Below the pieces are notes generated by a model. That model made no database searches and was not told where the DNA came from. It saw nothing but the letters and a program-made list of their open reading frames with translations. Positions 12,351-24,849 of a stretch of DNA of 64,000 bases are shown here, piece by piece. Each line of letters starts with the position of its first letter. Position 1 is the first letter of the stretch. The position numbers and the translations under genes are program-made. Origin of the DNA: Moringa oleifera (lineage: Eukaryota; Streptophyta; Magnoliopsida; Brassicales; Moringaceae); assembly GCA_021397835.1 (NCBI GenBank), contig JAJFZO010000476.1, positions 496,001 to 560,000 of the forward strand, read 5' to 3'.

Positions 12351-14814
12351 CTACAACTTGTCTGCAATTCTCCCTAGAGCATCTGCAAGCTTGTTAAGAA
12401 CAGCAACTAAGCTGTCTGCATGGTCCTTCCTTTGCTCCCTGTCCAGTTGAAGGTTGGTGGTCTGAGCTTCGAGTTGGGCAGTCAACATTTTACCATTGCG
12501 TTCCAAGATACCAATCAGCTGAGATTGCAGACTGCTCATCTCCTCATCTCCCTCTGCTACCAACCGTTTCCGCTTCCTTGGTTCTTGAGAAGTCGAACCT
12601 ATTTCAGGATTTGATGATGGCTGGTTCTCATTTGCAGTACCTGCAGGCCAAAGGATTGTTTGAACAAGATGCATTTCCTATGGTAACCCATTACCATTTC
12701 CATCAAATGGGTCTTGAACATATGGTTTAGGGCTCATAAAACCCAAGTTTCCCATGTCTGGATAAGCAAAATTTGCACTCCATAACAGGAATGTACCAGT
12801 AGAAACCATGTCAGACATAGACACAGATCTTTGACCATGGAATCTCAAATGATACCCTTCTCCAAATCTTGGGATTTTTCAGGTATCATGACGAATATTG
12901 AAAGAAAAAAAAAACATTGAACTGAATCTCGGTCACTGCTAAAGTTTAGCTAAATGCATACGGAATCAAGTGGGAAGCAAACAAGGGCAATAAATCCAAT
13001 CATATTCACCAACAGCAAGGTTGAATTGGACAGGTAATCCTGAATTCACTCGTTTAAATGGCTGGATCCCAGTTAATTTCTTGACCTTGCCACATCAACT
13101 ATGATAAAGAATTCCATCACAAACATGAATTCAACAGAGCTTATGAACTTCTTACTGCCTAGAATGTCAAAAGGTTCAACTTTTATTAACCCAATGGGCA
13201 ATGGGAACTTAGCCCCATTTTTTCGTTTGAGAGAAGCTAGAATTCCATCAAAACCCGAGTTCTAGTCTACAACGAGAAGTTGGTGTAGTTGGAAAATATC
13301 AGTAAATCAGTATTTCAAAGTCACTGTACATGAAATCGGAATTAGAAAGATGAAGTCTCGACCCATTTCATTCCACAATTCTTCCGCTCTTTTTCATGGT
13401 AAACAATCAATTCGTACTTTGCAAAGACATTGCAAGACAAACAACAGTGAGCAGTCCAGTATAAACATCAAGAGTCAGTATCACAATGGCCCAGCACATA
13501 CACTTTAGCTAACCCAAATTTGTTTGAAGCTTATCATATCATGTATAACTTGTTCATCTTAAAGAAAAAAAAAAAGGGCCAGAAATAGTAGAATGAATTC
13601 ATGTTCTTGTTGAAGTAAAAGAGCATTTACCTTGATCTTCAGAAGCTTGAAAGTTTCCTGGTTGGTACTGCTTCTCTATAGCATTCCAAAAAGAAAAAAG
13701 AACAAATTAATCAGTGACATTCCTCATCTTTTAATTTCCAATGAAAACCTAAGGCCAAACCAATTACCCTTTTCTGTAAATGAAGGGAAGAATAAGAAGG
13801 AAAATGAAAGGAAAAAAAAACAAAACAAAGCATGGCCATAGGACTTTACCACAAGAAAATAAGAATTAAATATATATAATAATAATTGGCCTAGAACCGC
13901 ATTAAAATTCCCACCCACTAACTACGGGGCATAACCCTTCTCCATTATACATAGTGAACCTCCTGGTGAATTTAAATATTAAAGAGAAAGAGAGGAAACC
14001 GAGGAGCTGATATATTTAGAATAAATAATTTTCCAGTCAGATACTAAGTAATTTAATTCACCATACTTGAAGAATTTTCAACAATTCAATTCTCGAAAGC
14101 GGTACCTGAAACTGAAATCGGAACAGGAGCAGCAACCGGCTTGGCTGCGTCCTTATCCGGGCTCAGACCCGCCTCCTCCTGCTCGAAATCCGAGAACAAC
14201 CCATCGTCAGCCGCCGCGCTCCGTCCGCTGTCGAACACTGCTTCCACTTCCTCCAACGGTTCCGAGGCGGCCGACGCTGGAGCCAGGGCTAGAGCAAGTC
14301 CCGGTGCCGCTGAACCAGACGAGCCGACTCCACCGCCGCCGCCGTCCAGGATATCATAAACCTCCTTGTCAAAAAACCCAGGCAACTTTCTCTCCCTCCT
14401 TAGGTCGTTCCTCATGACCCAAAACGAGTCCGTTTCCTCTTTAATCTGAGACTCCCATTCCTTGATCTTCTTGAAATCGCCGGCCAAATTGCTCCACCTC
14501 TTGCGGCACTGAACGGGACCCCGGTTCACTCCGTGTCGCCTGCAATATGATGAGACAGATGCCCACTTGGGCTCCACCTGACCCGACCCGAACGCCATGC
14601 CAGCGGTTCGCCCTCTTCGGACCCGGTTCTCCGCCACTCTCTTCCCCTGTATGAGGACGAGAATCTCTTGCCTGGTCCATCGAGGGAGCCTCGGAGCTCT
14701 GCTACTGTCATCTCCTCCGTCTGTAGAAGCTGGACGAGCCTCGACGCCGTTAGTAACGCCATCCCTATCGCCGTCAACGGGGTTCGGAGCCAAGCTTAAC
14801 TGCTCCAGAGCCAT
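12351..14814 (-). CDS. ASR3: Trihelix transcriptional repressor, ASR3-like
   Basis: Three exons (14814-14106, 13675-13631, 12640-12351; phases agree) encode 347 residues. The trihelix (SANT/Myb-like) DNA-binding domain spans about residues 44-157. It begins PRLPRWTRQEILVLIQGKRV and has the three spaced tryptophans W46, W84 and W107, followed by the fourth helix near KLPGFFDKEVYDILD. The start MALEQLSL and the domain match my memory of Arabidopsis ASR3 (SH4-related 3). A glycine-rich linker leads to LALAL at residues 173-177, which fits the LxLxL EAR repression motif. Exon 3 has a basic cluster (PRKRKR) and a C-terminal leucine-rich helix likely to form a coiled coil for dimerisation. Arabidopsis ASR3 is reported as an EAR-type repressor of immune genes downstream of MPK4; the same role here is inference. 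Exon 1 is markedly GC-rich compared with its surroundings. Confidence 0.93.
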
Positions 14815-14877
14815 AAAAAAGAAACCAATAAGGATTTTTTTTTTTTTTTTTCGTTGGGAGGAAAACGGGCTTCAACG

Positions 14878-14936
14878 CACGTGACTTAACGTGTGAAAGA
14901 ATAACGGCGTTTCTGAGGAAAGCCCGTTACGCCGTT
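14878..14936 (-). promoter_or_regulatory. ASR3 promoter element cluster (G-box and AACGG motifs)
   Basis: Within about 125 bases upstream of the ASR3 start codon are a perfect G-box CACGTG (14878-14883), a second ACGT core at 14889-14892, one AACGG (14903-14907) and two CCGTT (14924-14928, 14932-14936). G-boxes bind bZIP and bHLH factors, and AACGG is a MYB core. Actual use is inference. Confidence 0.45.
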
Positions 14937-14989
14937 TTGTGAAGAGGGTCATCTCAACTCATGTTTGTCTCCGTAGGAAAGGGAGAGCC

Positions 14990-17900
14990 CAGAGAGAAAG
15001 AGAGAGAGAGAGAGAAAAAAAAAGAGAGAATGTGAGATTTTTTGGTTCTAAGTGGGAGAGGAAGAAGGAATTGGTTTCCTTTTTCCTTTTTACTGGTTAC
15101 TCTGTACAGCTGTTGACCCTTAAGCCCTTATTAAGGTTTTGTTTTGGGTATTTGGTCTTATATGGGCATTAATCAAATTGAGTCATATCCTTCAATTTCT
15201 TTAATCAAAATGGGATTACTTACTTTCTTAAGATTAGCTTTCTTATTTAGATACCAAACCATATCTCCAAAGGGCACCCTTTTATCATTATCCTTTAAAT
15301 CGGTCATTTTCTTTCTTTGCGTATAATATGGCATTAAACGCGCAATTTGCCCTGTCTTATTGGCTTATTACACCTACATTTCGTCCCTGGGAACTTTGGT
15401 CAAAAATTTCCATTTTTTTTATTTGGGTACCAAATTGGGGTAATGAAAATGGACTAAATGTTGATAAGGGCACTCTAGGCTGCCCTACCACTAATGAAAT
15501 TATCTCTTCTCTTTACCATCCTTTGAAGTCTTATCCTAAATGAATCATTTGCCTCTCTAATCCTCACTTAATGGCTAATCCTCCTAGATGGCCCCCTCCA
15601 TTAAAGCCACTTTTTTAAAAATTTCTTGTTAGTATCGACAAAAGCTTGATAGAGGTACCACCTCCCCTCTCTAATTTTATTATTATGTACCATAACATGT
15701 CACAAATAATAATGTTACATAATTTTATTAATTATTTTATTAAATAATATAAGAATTTTAATAATTTTTTAAAAAATATTGTAATTATTATCATTGAGAT
15801 AAATTTAGACAGTATTGTTAATCTTCTCTTTTATATAGTTTTTTTTTTAATAATCATGATATCTATTGAATTTTTTATGTTATTTTGCTACAATAAATGG
15901 AATCTTAAAACTAACAATTAAAAAAACTTTCAATAACTCTGAAGTCTATTTTTTTCCTCTGATTAAATCATTGAATTTTGTTTTATTGGATTTCTGTAAT
16001 TAACTCATTAGGCCTTAATATATATATATATATATTATAAATATATATTTTTTAATTTGTGGGGATGAAAGGAAAGAGGTTAGGGATAGAGAAGAAAAAA
16101 GAGGAATTGTGGCGCATGTCTCGTGAGAGGGGCAGTGATCAGGAAGTTTAGGGGTCACATTCTGTGTGTGAAACAAACGGGGGACCAACTGGATGCCATT
16201 GCCCTTCCATTTGCCTAACCTTACTCCTCCCCAACATTGAAGGGCTACCATTCCTTTTGGCTTTTCTTTACTTCTTTTTTTTTTTAAATAAAAAAGCAAA
16301 ATTTTGATAAACAATTAAAAATTTAGGGCTACTTTTTTGCAAGGCTTGACTCACTGGCTTTTTTTAAAAATTTATTTATGATTACGTTTACCTATTCGAA
16401 TGAAATATCAATGCACTACTTAACAATTCTTAGTAACGATGGTAACGTTATTAATGTATAACTTTAATAGTCATATTTTTAAAATCATTTATTTATTTAT
16501 TACTTTTTTCAATAAACAAAAATATTTCTTTTAAGAAACGAATCATATTTTTTCAATTAATACTAAATTGGGTTGTCGAAGAATCAACATTCATGTGATG
16601 CAATACAGGAAAATTAATTGGTTTTACAACTTTTGATAATAATGATTAAGAACAAAAATTTAATAAGGCACAATATTATTATTTTTTTGTGTGTTATTAG
16701 ATAGTGAAAGTAATAAGTTAGTGTCATCTTCTATTTAAGCTGAGTTGTGAAAAAATTATAAGTTGAACAATTTATTGTACTATTTTGAAAATTTTATACT
16801 AATTTAATGTAAAAATTTTTATTTATTTTATGAATTTCTCCAGATCGAACTCTCAAGTAAGTTAAATTTTTTTGTATTATTTCAGTAATAATAAAATGAA
16901 TTTAAAGGTTTTATTAAAAATATTGTTTATTTCATATTACAGTTTTATTATAAATTTTTAATAATATAAAACATTATCCAAAATATAACCTTTACATAAA
17001 GCAACTTTGAGTGGAAGTAACAACTGGGAGAGGAAAGCACCAGCCTTAATCATCACAATTATCTTATAATTATGGCATTTAGTACTAATAGCAACTAATG
17101 AGTTAGTGATGTTCCTAACGTCAAACTTCATCGATTGATTAGAATCTTAATCTCGACTCACAAAGCAAATGAATTGTAATTAACAAATATGTGGGAGTTG
17201 ATGATTCAAATTGGGTTGATAGGCCTCTTTGAGTCTTAATGCCACATGAGACCAAATTTTGTGTTGTGAACATAAATTGAAAAGTAACATTACTTCTTAT
17301 TTTGTGTGACTTTTGTGGTAGGCAATATTTTACGCATGGAAACAACATTTTACATTCGGAAATGTCCCTATCTCAAGGGACTTTATTTTATCGAGGTGGT
17401 TAGATTTTTGACCAGAAAATGTATTACTTTGAATTCCCTTATTGTAGTCTATCATAGTCATTTTCTTTACTTATAGGGTATGCCATGAGATTATATCTTT
17501 TTGTTATATTTTGAAAAAATACAACTATGATTAGCATCACGCGCATTGAAAAAAATGTAAGCAACAATATTTTATTAAAAAAAGATTTTTTTTTCTTTCA
17601 CATCTTAATATTCATGGTTTAATATTCTAATTCTTATAGTAGTAGTATATTACTTTATTATTTGATGTCTTGTTGGTATCTTATGATAAATGAAAAAAAT
17701 TTAAATTATAATAAAAGTGTTATTTATTTGAGTGAAAGAAAAACTACTATAAAATGTGCACAAAAAATTTGTAAATGACATTTTTTCTTAATGATCAAAT
17801 GCCATAGTTTTTGATAATTAACCACTTAATACTAAGCTTAGAAAAACAAAACAAAACACTAAAGTTGAACAGGTAATAAGATTTTCACTACATTGACAAT

Positions 17901-20900
17901 TTCAACGTAGATGACATATTATTATAAAAATAGATCAATATTTTTTATTAATTTAATTTATATTTTTTTAAAATATTAATTTTAAATTTATTATTTTATG
18001 TAAAAATAAAATAATTAAAAGAAATATTACTTCGCTCAAGTAATTATTATTTTCTTCTAATAATTACGATATGCCACTATGTTCAGTATGAATTACATCC
18101 ACTATGATCATTTTATCCAATGATTATATATTAAAATTTATTTTAAAAATTAAAATAAATAAATAACCTACATTTTCTTGAAAATTCTGTTTGAAGATAA
18201 TATCATATACAAAAACTTTTAGATACTCTCCCACCTCTCTTACCCCAATATGTGGATAAAAATTTGAGTAAAGATCACAAAATTTGAAAATTATTTTGTA
18301 TAATTAAATAAAATTTTCTTTAAAAATAAATATTATAAATTTTGAAATAACAAAAATTGACAATAAATTATTATGAAACCTTTGTAAAGTTTATATTTTT
18401 TCATTTAATAGACCTAATATGAATTATTAAAGTATTAATATCAAAGTCCCAATTTTGGTCAAAGAGGCGACATAGATATAGAGTATAGGCTATGCCATCA
18501 GATTTTGGTAACTTAGCCGTGGAGGATTCTAGAAAAAGATAAAAGAAAGTAACAAGGACATGATACCATATAGCCTATTTGTTAGATAGTAGATAGGTGT
18601 TATAGGGTTCATCATTTACATACATTTTTATAAAGGAGGAAAATTATTCATCCTTATCATAAACTAATTTTGTGGATTAAATACTCATATATTAAAATCA
18701 ATTTCATTTGTTATTTAGTATGGCATCAGATAAAAAAGGTAGATATTTTAAGAAAATTACACTATTCATGTTTTAAGATTAAAATATTATCATTTTGTTA
18801 ATCAAATTTATATATAAACATTTAATGTAACTTATACTCAATTTTATCTTTAATTTTTAATAAAAAAATTATTTAAATTAAAATTTTGTACAACTTTTGA
18901 TCTGAAATTTTTTAATGAAAATTTAAATATTTCTTTACATATCTAATTTAAATAATATTTTTGAAAAATATTAAAAATAAATTTAATTTAAATCAAACAG
19001 ATGTTTTATATATATAATTGATTAAACAAATTATAAAAAAATTTATTTGAAAATGTGAATAAAACAATATTTTTTAAATATTTATCCACACAAAAAGGGA
19101 ACAAAATATAATCAAGTTATATGAAAAAATAAAATTTCCAAAATATCATGGTAAATAACATTAAAAAAGATTTAAGTTCAGTTTTTTCTATTCAACTAAC
19201 TAGTATTGAAAATTGAATATTAACCTGTGACAATAAGCTGATGGCTAAGAGAATGTTTGCAATGGAAAACAAAACTAAAAATGTCAGTGGTGTCCAATTT
19301 TCTTATATGATGTGGCAGTGATTTAACTAAGATAGAAGCCCTTTCTTTCTTTAAACAAAATTTAAAAGACTAATCATATGCCACACACTCCTCAATCCAT
19401 TGGTGGAATCGGAACCACCCATGACCTTTTCTTTTCACCCAGAAAATAACAGCTTTGGCCCTTTTGGCTCATGCCACATTAATCCTCGAATAATACACAG
19501 ACAGCATCAACCAATGATAAAATTCAGCCATGTAACATATACTTAATTATCTTCGAGGTAAGAATAGTCAAGCAGCCAAAATTTCGTAACAACAGTTTTG
19601 GTCAATGGATACCCATCAACTGACCTGCCCACAAGTCAACATTCTTTTTTCTGCATTTTTCATCCCCACAGAAGTAACAAAAAATCATTAAAAAAATCAT
19701 TTAATAAACTAATATTTTAAAGTATATACTTCAAAAATCATGATAAACACCACTTAAGAATCATCAATAACCCATAAACACAGCGCAGACTTTGATCCTT
19801 ATTGTGTTCCTGGCTACAATTCCCTAATTGATCATGAGAATCTTGTAAACGAAGTAACATGATGGACTGTGGTAACCACTGAGCAATCTTTTCTTGATTC
19901 AGTTTATCTGTGGCATATGATTTGTGAGTAAAATGAATAAACAAAGAAAGCTATCTTAATCAAAGGACATGGTACTCTAATCCTTAGACTGGATTGGGCT
20001 TTCCTTTTTCTTACCCATAGAATCTGTGGTTTACTTTTTTTCTTCTTCATTCACCCACTCGATCTTGTGGTATCTGAAATGTTGGACATTAGTGGCAGAC
20101 ATGGACTAATATGCTTTTCCAAGCTAGTTCAAGTGATTGATTAGTTTGATCACCACCCACTTACCGAAATCAACCAGCTTCCCACATTTTTACAGCAGCA
20201 CCAACTGCAAACCACCTCCCCCATTATAGTCCCACATTTAGAAAAAGCAAGCACTGTCTGAAATCCAATCTATCACTTTCACCAGATAAGCTTTTCTGTA
20301 ACACAATTTCAGAGTAATCTAAAAATTACCTTAAAACCTTATGGTTTTATCATACAATCACCAAGTATTTTATGATACTCTCAATTTACATCACATTTGT
20401 TCAGTTGCATCAATATCAACCTTACATTTTCAAATGACTTCTTCAAACATTCAAATTAAACTATAAAGTGAATTATTTTGTACGTGTGAATCCATGCAGT
20501 TCCCCAGTCTTTGTAAGCAGTCCATCAAATAACCATTTTTTCAGCAATACGCATCTAGCATAACTTAGTTTTGGTGTTAAAGAAAGACTAATTGTGTTTG
20601 TGCTTTGACAATCAATATTTTCTTACAGCAGCCACGTCCACATCTACTCTCATGTTTTCTGCCTAACACAATCACTTGGGCATGACAGGGTCTTATTGTG
20701 GGATGGAGACCTTGACTATATCAAGAGTATAACTATAGTCATATGTAAGTTCCGGTTTGCTACATTAGTAGTAATCTAAAATAGATTTTTTAACATATAA
20801 AAGACAGTATGCAAAAGGGAGTTTCATTCTGAATAAAAATCATTTTTCAAGAACCTACTCTCTTCTGAATTTATTCATATATTTCTCCAATGGTTAAAAA

Positions 20901-20992
20901 AAAGTATCAAAAAAGTTAAAAACATGCGAACAAAATGTGGTTAAGTTGGTACTAATCTATATTGATGCAGGTCCAGTTCCAGGGTTCTATTT
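14990..20992. other. Gene-poor intergenic region
   Basis: No gene is supported. It opens with a GA microsatellite (about 15000-15028). It then has short AT-rich stretches and long A/T tracts around 15.7-19.2 kb, and a slightly less AT-rich part at 19.2-20.9 kb. Open frames up to about 100 codons occur on both strands but none resembles a known protein or has convincing splice partners. Confidence 0.5.
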
Positions 20993-21052
20993 CTAGCATT
21001 TGCCAAAAAAAGATAAGAACTCCACACTTAATTCTGGTCTTCCCGTTTTCAT
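20993..21052 (-). CDS. Weak candidate last exon of the unidentified gene
   Basis: After an acceptor TATAG, a phase-0 frame reads MKTGRPELSVEFLSFFGKC and stops (TAG). It would join in phase to the exon ending at 22900, but across an intron of about 1.85 kb that contains the 36-bp-flanked insertion. It is short and could easily be chance; it is listed so the model can be tested. Confidence 0.15.
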   Translation of the reverse strand: MKTGRPELSVEFLSFFGKC

Positions 21053-21641
21053 CTATAGATTTTCTCCTTTCCAGTGAACATAGTGAGCTCAAAATGTAGT
21101 CATAAAAAGAGAAATATGGAATTTAATCATACTAGATAAGAGCATCCTTATGGTTAAATGATAGTCTTCTTAAAAGGTGATACTCTCTTATTAGACTCCA
21201 TCATCAACTTCTACAGGACTAAAGGCCACCATTGGTAATAAGATAGAAAATGAGTGGAAAGTAAAAGCCAAAAAGAGGAGAGTTAATAAAAAGATTAGGA
21301 TAAAAGAAACGATTGATCTTTCCATGATGTGAGTAAAGAGAATGAAAAAGTGGAAGGAAAAAGAAAAGGACAAAAAAAAAGAAAAAAAAGAAAGGCAAAA
21401 CTAGTGCATTCTACTTTCTGTCCTCCAATCCTAGGGAAGATTATTATTTTGAAAGTGAAAAAAAAAAAATCAATCTTCATAGTTCTCTTATCTTATCACT
21501 TTTTCTTGCATAAAATGAAAATTAAAGTTGTTTTCCCCTTTCTTTCTTTTGTCTCCCTCTTCGTTTCTTCAACTTTTCTCTCCTACCAATTGTAGCCTAT
21601 TATTAGCTAACTGAAACTATTAGTAATTATCTTTAGAACAA

Positions 21642-21677
21642 ACTATTTCACAATATCTTAGAGTTACATACAAGATG
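21642..21677 (+). repeat. 36-bp direct repeat, left copy
   Basis: This copy is identical over 36 bases to 22806-22841. The pair flanks a 1128-bp insertion, and the repeated sequence looks like the duplicated target. Confidence 0.93.
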
Positions 21678-22805
21678 AGCAAGGTCGTTTCCACAAAGAT
21701 TGGTTAGATTTATTTTTTTGCAAAATAAAATAAAAGAAAAGGGGGTTTGAGGAGTTAAAAATAGATCAAATAGGAAAGAAAAAATTAATGTAATAAAGTA
21801 TCCAGTCAAAGGTATAATTTCAGGTTTGATTTAGGAATTGATCATTGATGCAAAGATAAAAATCTTTTAATCTTCACTGAATTAGTTATGATTGTTGGTA
21901 CCACCTAACAACCTGTTTTTCCTTACTTCTTTGATAACCAAGATACGATCTCTAATTATTTCTCTTATCAATAAATAACCCTAGATACGATCTTAGGATT
22001 TAATTTACCAATAGCATTAAGAATTAGAAAAACTACCAATTCTAGCCAATAAACACATATGTAGGTTTATTTAAACTAGATTATTTATCTTCATAACATA
22101 AATTGAAAACCTCTTTTGTAATCAACTATGTTATTTACTACTTATATTAGAACACTTAAACAATTACGGATTTAAAGTTCTAAATAGTAACCTATTATTT
22201 TGATGATTAAACAAAGGGCCATTTTTGTTGCAATCAACCAAGATAATATTTTCAATAAGCACAGAAGATAAATAAACAATGAAGAAATAAAAAACATATA
22301 AAATCAGTTAGATCTCACAATTCTGAAGAATCAAACCCTTGATTATCCTTTGACTGGAAGAGATGTTTAGCAATCCATGAAAAGAAAAAGACCTACGAAA
22401 AGAAGAAAGTAAAAAATAAACTCTGGATGTTCCTTTGAAGGAACTACTTCCCCTTTATATAATAATCCTTAAACATAATAACCTATTTTAACTAGGACTC
22501 TTAAAGATAAAGATAAAGATAAAATTCTACAATTGCTTTTTAAATAAAAGATAAAGTCTTGGTTCGGTGAAATTCCAATGTTATTGGGAGTCTCAGCGCC
22601 TTATCCAAAGTCATCTTCTAGTTCATCCACATCTCTTAGGAATCCAACTTTATATCTTCAAATAATGAATTTGAGTCCATCTTAGTTGATTTCCTCAATC
22701 CACCCTATTAAATATAAAACATAGTCAAAATCCAAGATTTAATCATTTATAATCAATAAAATATGAAAAAATATAATAATATATATGATTATTATGCATT
22801 CTATC
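21678..22805. mobile_element. 1.13-kb insertion between perfect 36-bp direct repeats, non-autonomous element of unknown class
   Basis: The segment has no long open frame and no obvious terminal inverted repeats. It starts near AGCAAGGTCGTTTCCACAAA, a motif I associate from memory with dispersed retrotransposon-derived repeats in dicots. Inside, a phrase like CTAGATACGATCTTAGGATT recurs in variant form (about 21940 and 21975). A direct repeat of 36 bases is longer than most transposon target duplications, so a duplication made during double-strand-break repair is an alternative. It sits inside, or just 3' of, the unidentified minus-strand gene. Confidence 0.6.
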
Positions 22806-22841
22806 ACTATTTCACAATATCTTAGAGTTACATACAAGATG
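22806..22841 (+). repeat. 36-bp direct repeat, right copy
   Basis: This is the second perfect copy of the 36-base sequence at 21642-21677. Sequence beyond the repeat differs at both ends, which fits a target duplication. Confidence 0.93.
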
Positions 22842-22899
22842 TTAAACATTGAGAAGCAAAAGATACAAAGAAAAGAGAATTGGACTTATGGAGTTTTAC

Positions 22900-23419
22900 C
22901 CGAATAGGAAGTATGTCAACTGCACCAAGTAATAACACATGAGCAAGTATAATATCAAAGCCAACAAACACTGAATGATCTATTTCCTTGACAGAATTAC
23001 TTGCAGATAGAGAAACTAATCCATGATACTTCTTCTATCACATTTCAAGACATAAATGAAGAAAATAAAAGACAAATTAAAGGTGGATTTTGATAAAGAG
23101 TTGAAAAGACAAGTATAACAGGTAGAAAGCTATTGAATGAATAACAAAGCAAAGCATTACTTCTGCGTATACCACTTGACCTTCTCTATTAAGCATTTTG
23201 AGGCAGCAAGAAGAAGCAAGTAAAATCAAATCCAAATCACAAATTTCAAGATCACTAATACCTAGCTCTGATCAACTTAGAATAATGTTGGTTTTTCAAC
23301 ATAAAAACTCAGATGGTTTTTAGGTTGTAAGTTTGCTACTCAAACGCCCAAGAGACACCTTTATGTGAGCGACTTTGCTCTTTGCTTGTGTTAAAGTCAA
23401 CCATCTTAATTTGTCAGTT
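22900..23419 (-). CDS. Unidentified protein, three phase-consistent internal exons
   Basis: On the minus strand, exons 23419-23340, 23267-23161 and 23034-22900 have usable AG acceptors and GT donors, introns of 72 and 126 bases, and matching phases. Together they give about 107 continuous residues. The reading includes KLRWLTLTQAKSKVAHIKV, LEICDLDLILLASSCCLKM, REGQVVYAEKKYHG and FVGFDIILAHVLLLGAVDI. The composition is that of an ordinary folded, leucine-rich helical protein, not AT-rich noise. I do not recognise the family. The first exon here starts in phase 2, so at least one exon lies upstream. The gene probably includes the candidate exons at 24.3-24.8 kb and the promoter near 26.45 kb, but I could not connect them. 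A decaying pseudogene cannot be excluded. Confidence 0.5.
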
Positions 23420-24333
23420 CTATATTAACTGTAAATTTACAGTTTGTTTCTATAGAATTTTCAGAACCAATAAAATTGTAAAACAACTGAGGAACTTTTC
23501 ATGTATTCTTATGATTATTATGACATCATAAAAATAATCTGAAATATAAATTCCGAGTTAGCTTTCTAGTAAAAAGTTTCTTCAATATGAAATAAAAGGC
23601 CTGATATATATTTAAATAGACTTAAGATACTTAAATGCTGTTTCTTTGTGAACACAATTAATGTACAGAAACTACGATCATGTACTATTACCATTTTAAG
23701 AGCAATGTTTGAATGAAGTACTATCCTTTTTTCTGACTATTTACCATGAGCATGAACATAAATTTACAACAACATTATAGAATATCAAATGCTATTTGAG
23801 TCAAAATATTTGCTTTTACAAAGCTATGAAAAATTCATTTAGAGCCCATTGCAAAATGGATGATATTCACCTTTTACCTCTTATTTGACCTACATATCAT
23901 AATAAGCATAACAAAACATTTTCAAGTGATTCCCTTTCCCAATGACAATTTGGGACCAACTTTTATGTAGTGTTTTGCAAGTTGCTACATTATCCATTAT
24001 TGCTAACTTCATTTATTGATTTCACCACCAAAAACCCAGCTTCATTTTGTTCTGGTGCCACTGGAGTCAAAAGTTTTACGAATCATATGATGTGCTAAGT
24101 CACTACTAAAAGAAAACACAATATTAAATGCGTTATTGAAAAGGTGTAAATGCATGACGGTGAAAGAAAAGAGAGTATAAATACTTCTTAACATCAGTTT
24201 TTTATGATTAATAAGAGTTTCAATGTAATTGACTCCATTCAAAATACCTAAAGCCACCATTTGCAGATTAAGAAAATAATTTGATACCCGACATATCTAT
24301 AACTCTAAGCACATTTGAAACAACTACTTTAAC

Positions 24334-24825
24334 TTGTATCATAGAGGACCAATTTTTTCTCTCATGATACAAATAAACTTCATTCTTTTTCAACATCTAA
24401 AATAACTGATAAGAAATTTGGGAAAAATAACCAAAATATTTTATCATGCAAATAAATAAATAAATAAAATTTTAAATGCTCACAAGGTTAGAAAGAGGAT
24501 TAGAGCCACCAATTTCAACAAATACTTCTTTTTTATTTTGTGGTATAAAAAGTGCATCAAAAGGCAACAAGTCAGAAAATGGGCACATCCATAGCAAAAA
24601 TAATGTATAAAAAGGATATATAGCTATAAGATGATCTTCATGCTGATCAACCAACCATGACAACCAAAAAATTAAAACACTAGAAGGAAGTAATGTCAAG
24701 AAAAAAACAATCATAATGCCGCAGGGACATTGTTCAAGCAGTTCCACATAACTAAATTTCCAGCATCCCAACATAATAACATGCCTTTCAATACCATCCC
24801 AAAAAGAAACATAGACATATGCAGC
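24334..24825 (-). CDS. Unidentified hydrophobic exon pair, possible part of the same gene
   Basis: An open exon 24825-24484 (114 codons, phase 0 at both ends, acceptor AATAG, donor GTGAGC) is followed after an 87-base intron by 24396-24334 (21 codons, phase 0). It reads VSFWDGIERHVIMLGCWKF, then two strongly hydrophobic segments (IMIVFFLTLLPSSVLIFWL and the stretch around YPFYTLFLLWM), then KKEVFVEIGGSNPLSNL and LKKNEVYLYHERKNW. This could be a two-pass membrane segment, or a chance open frame in AT-rich DNA. No family is recognised. The same ATG-rich region is also open in other frames, which lowers confidence. Confidence 0.3.
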
Positions 24826-24849
24826 CTATTATATCCTAAAACCTCACCG

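Noticed and set aside
14067..14417. 116-codon plus-strand frame rich in proline and arginine
   Set aside because: It is antisense to the GC-rich first exon of ASR3 and is a shadow of that exon.
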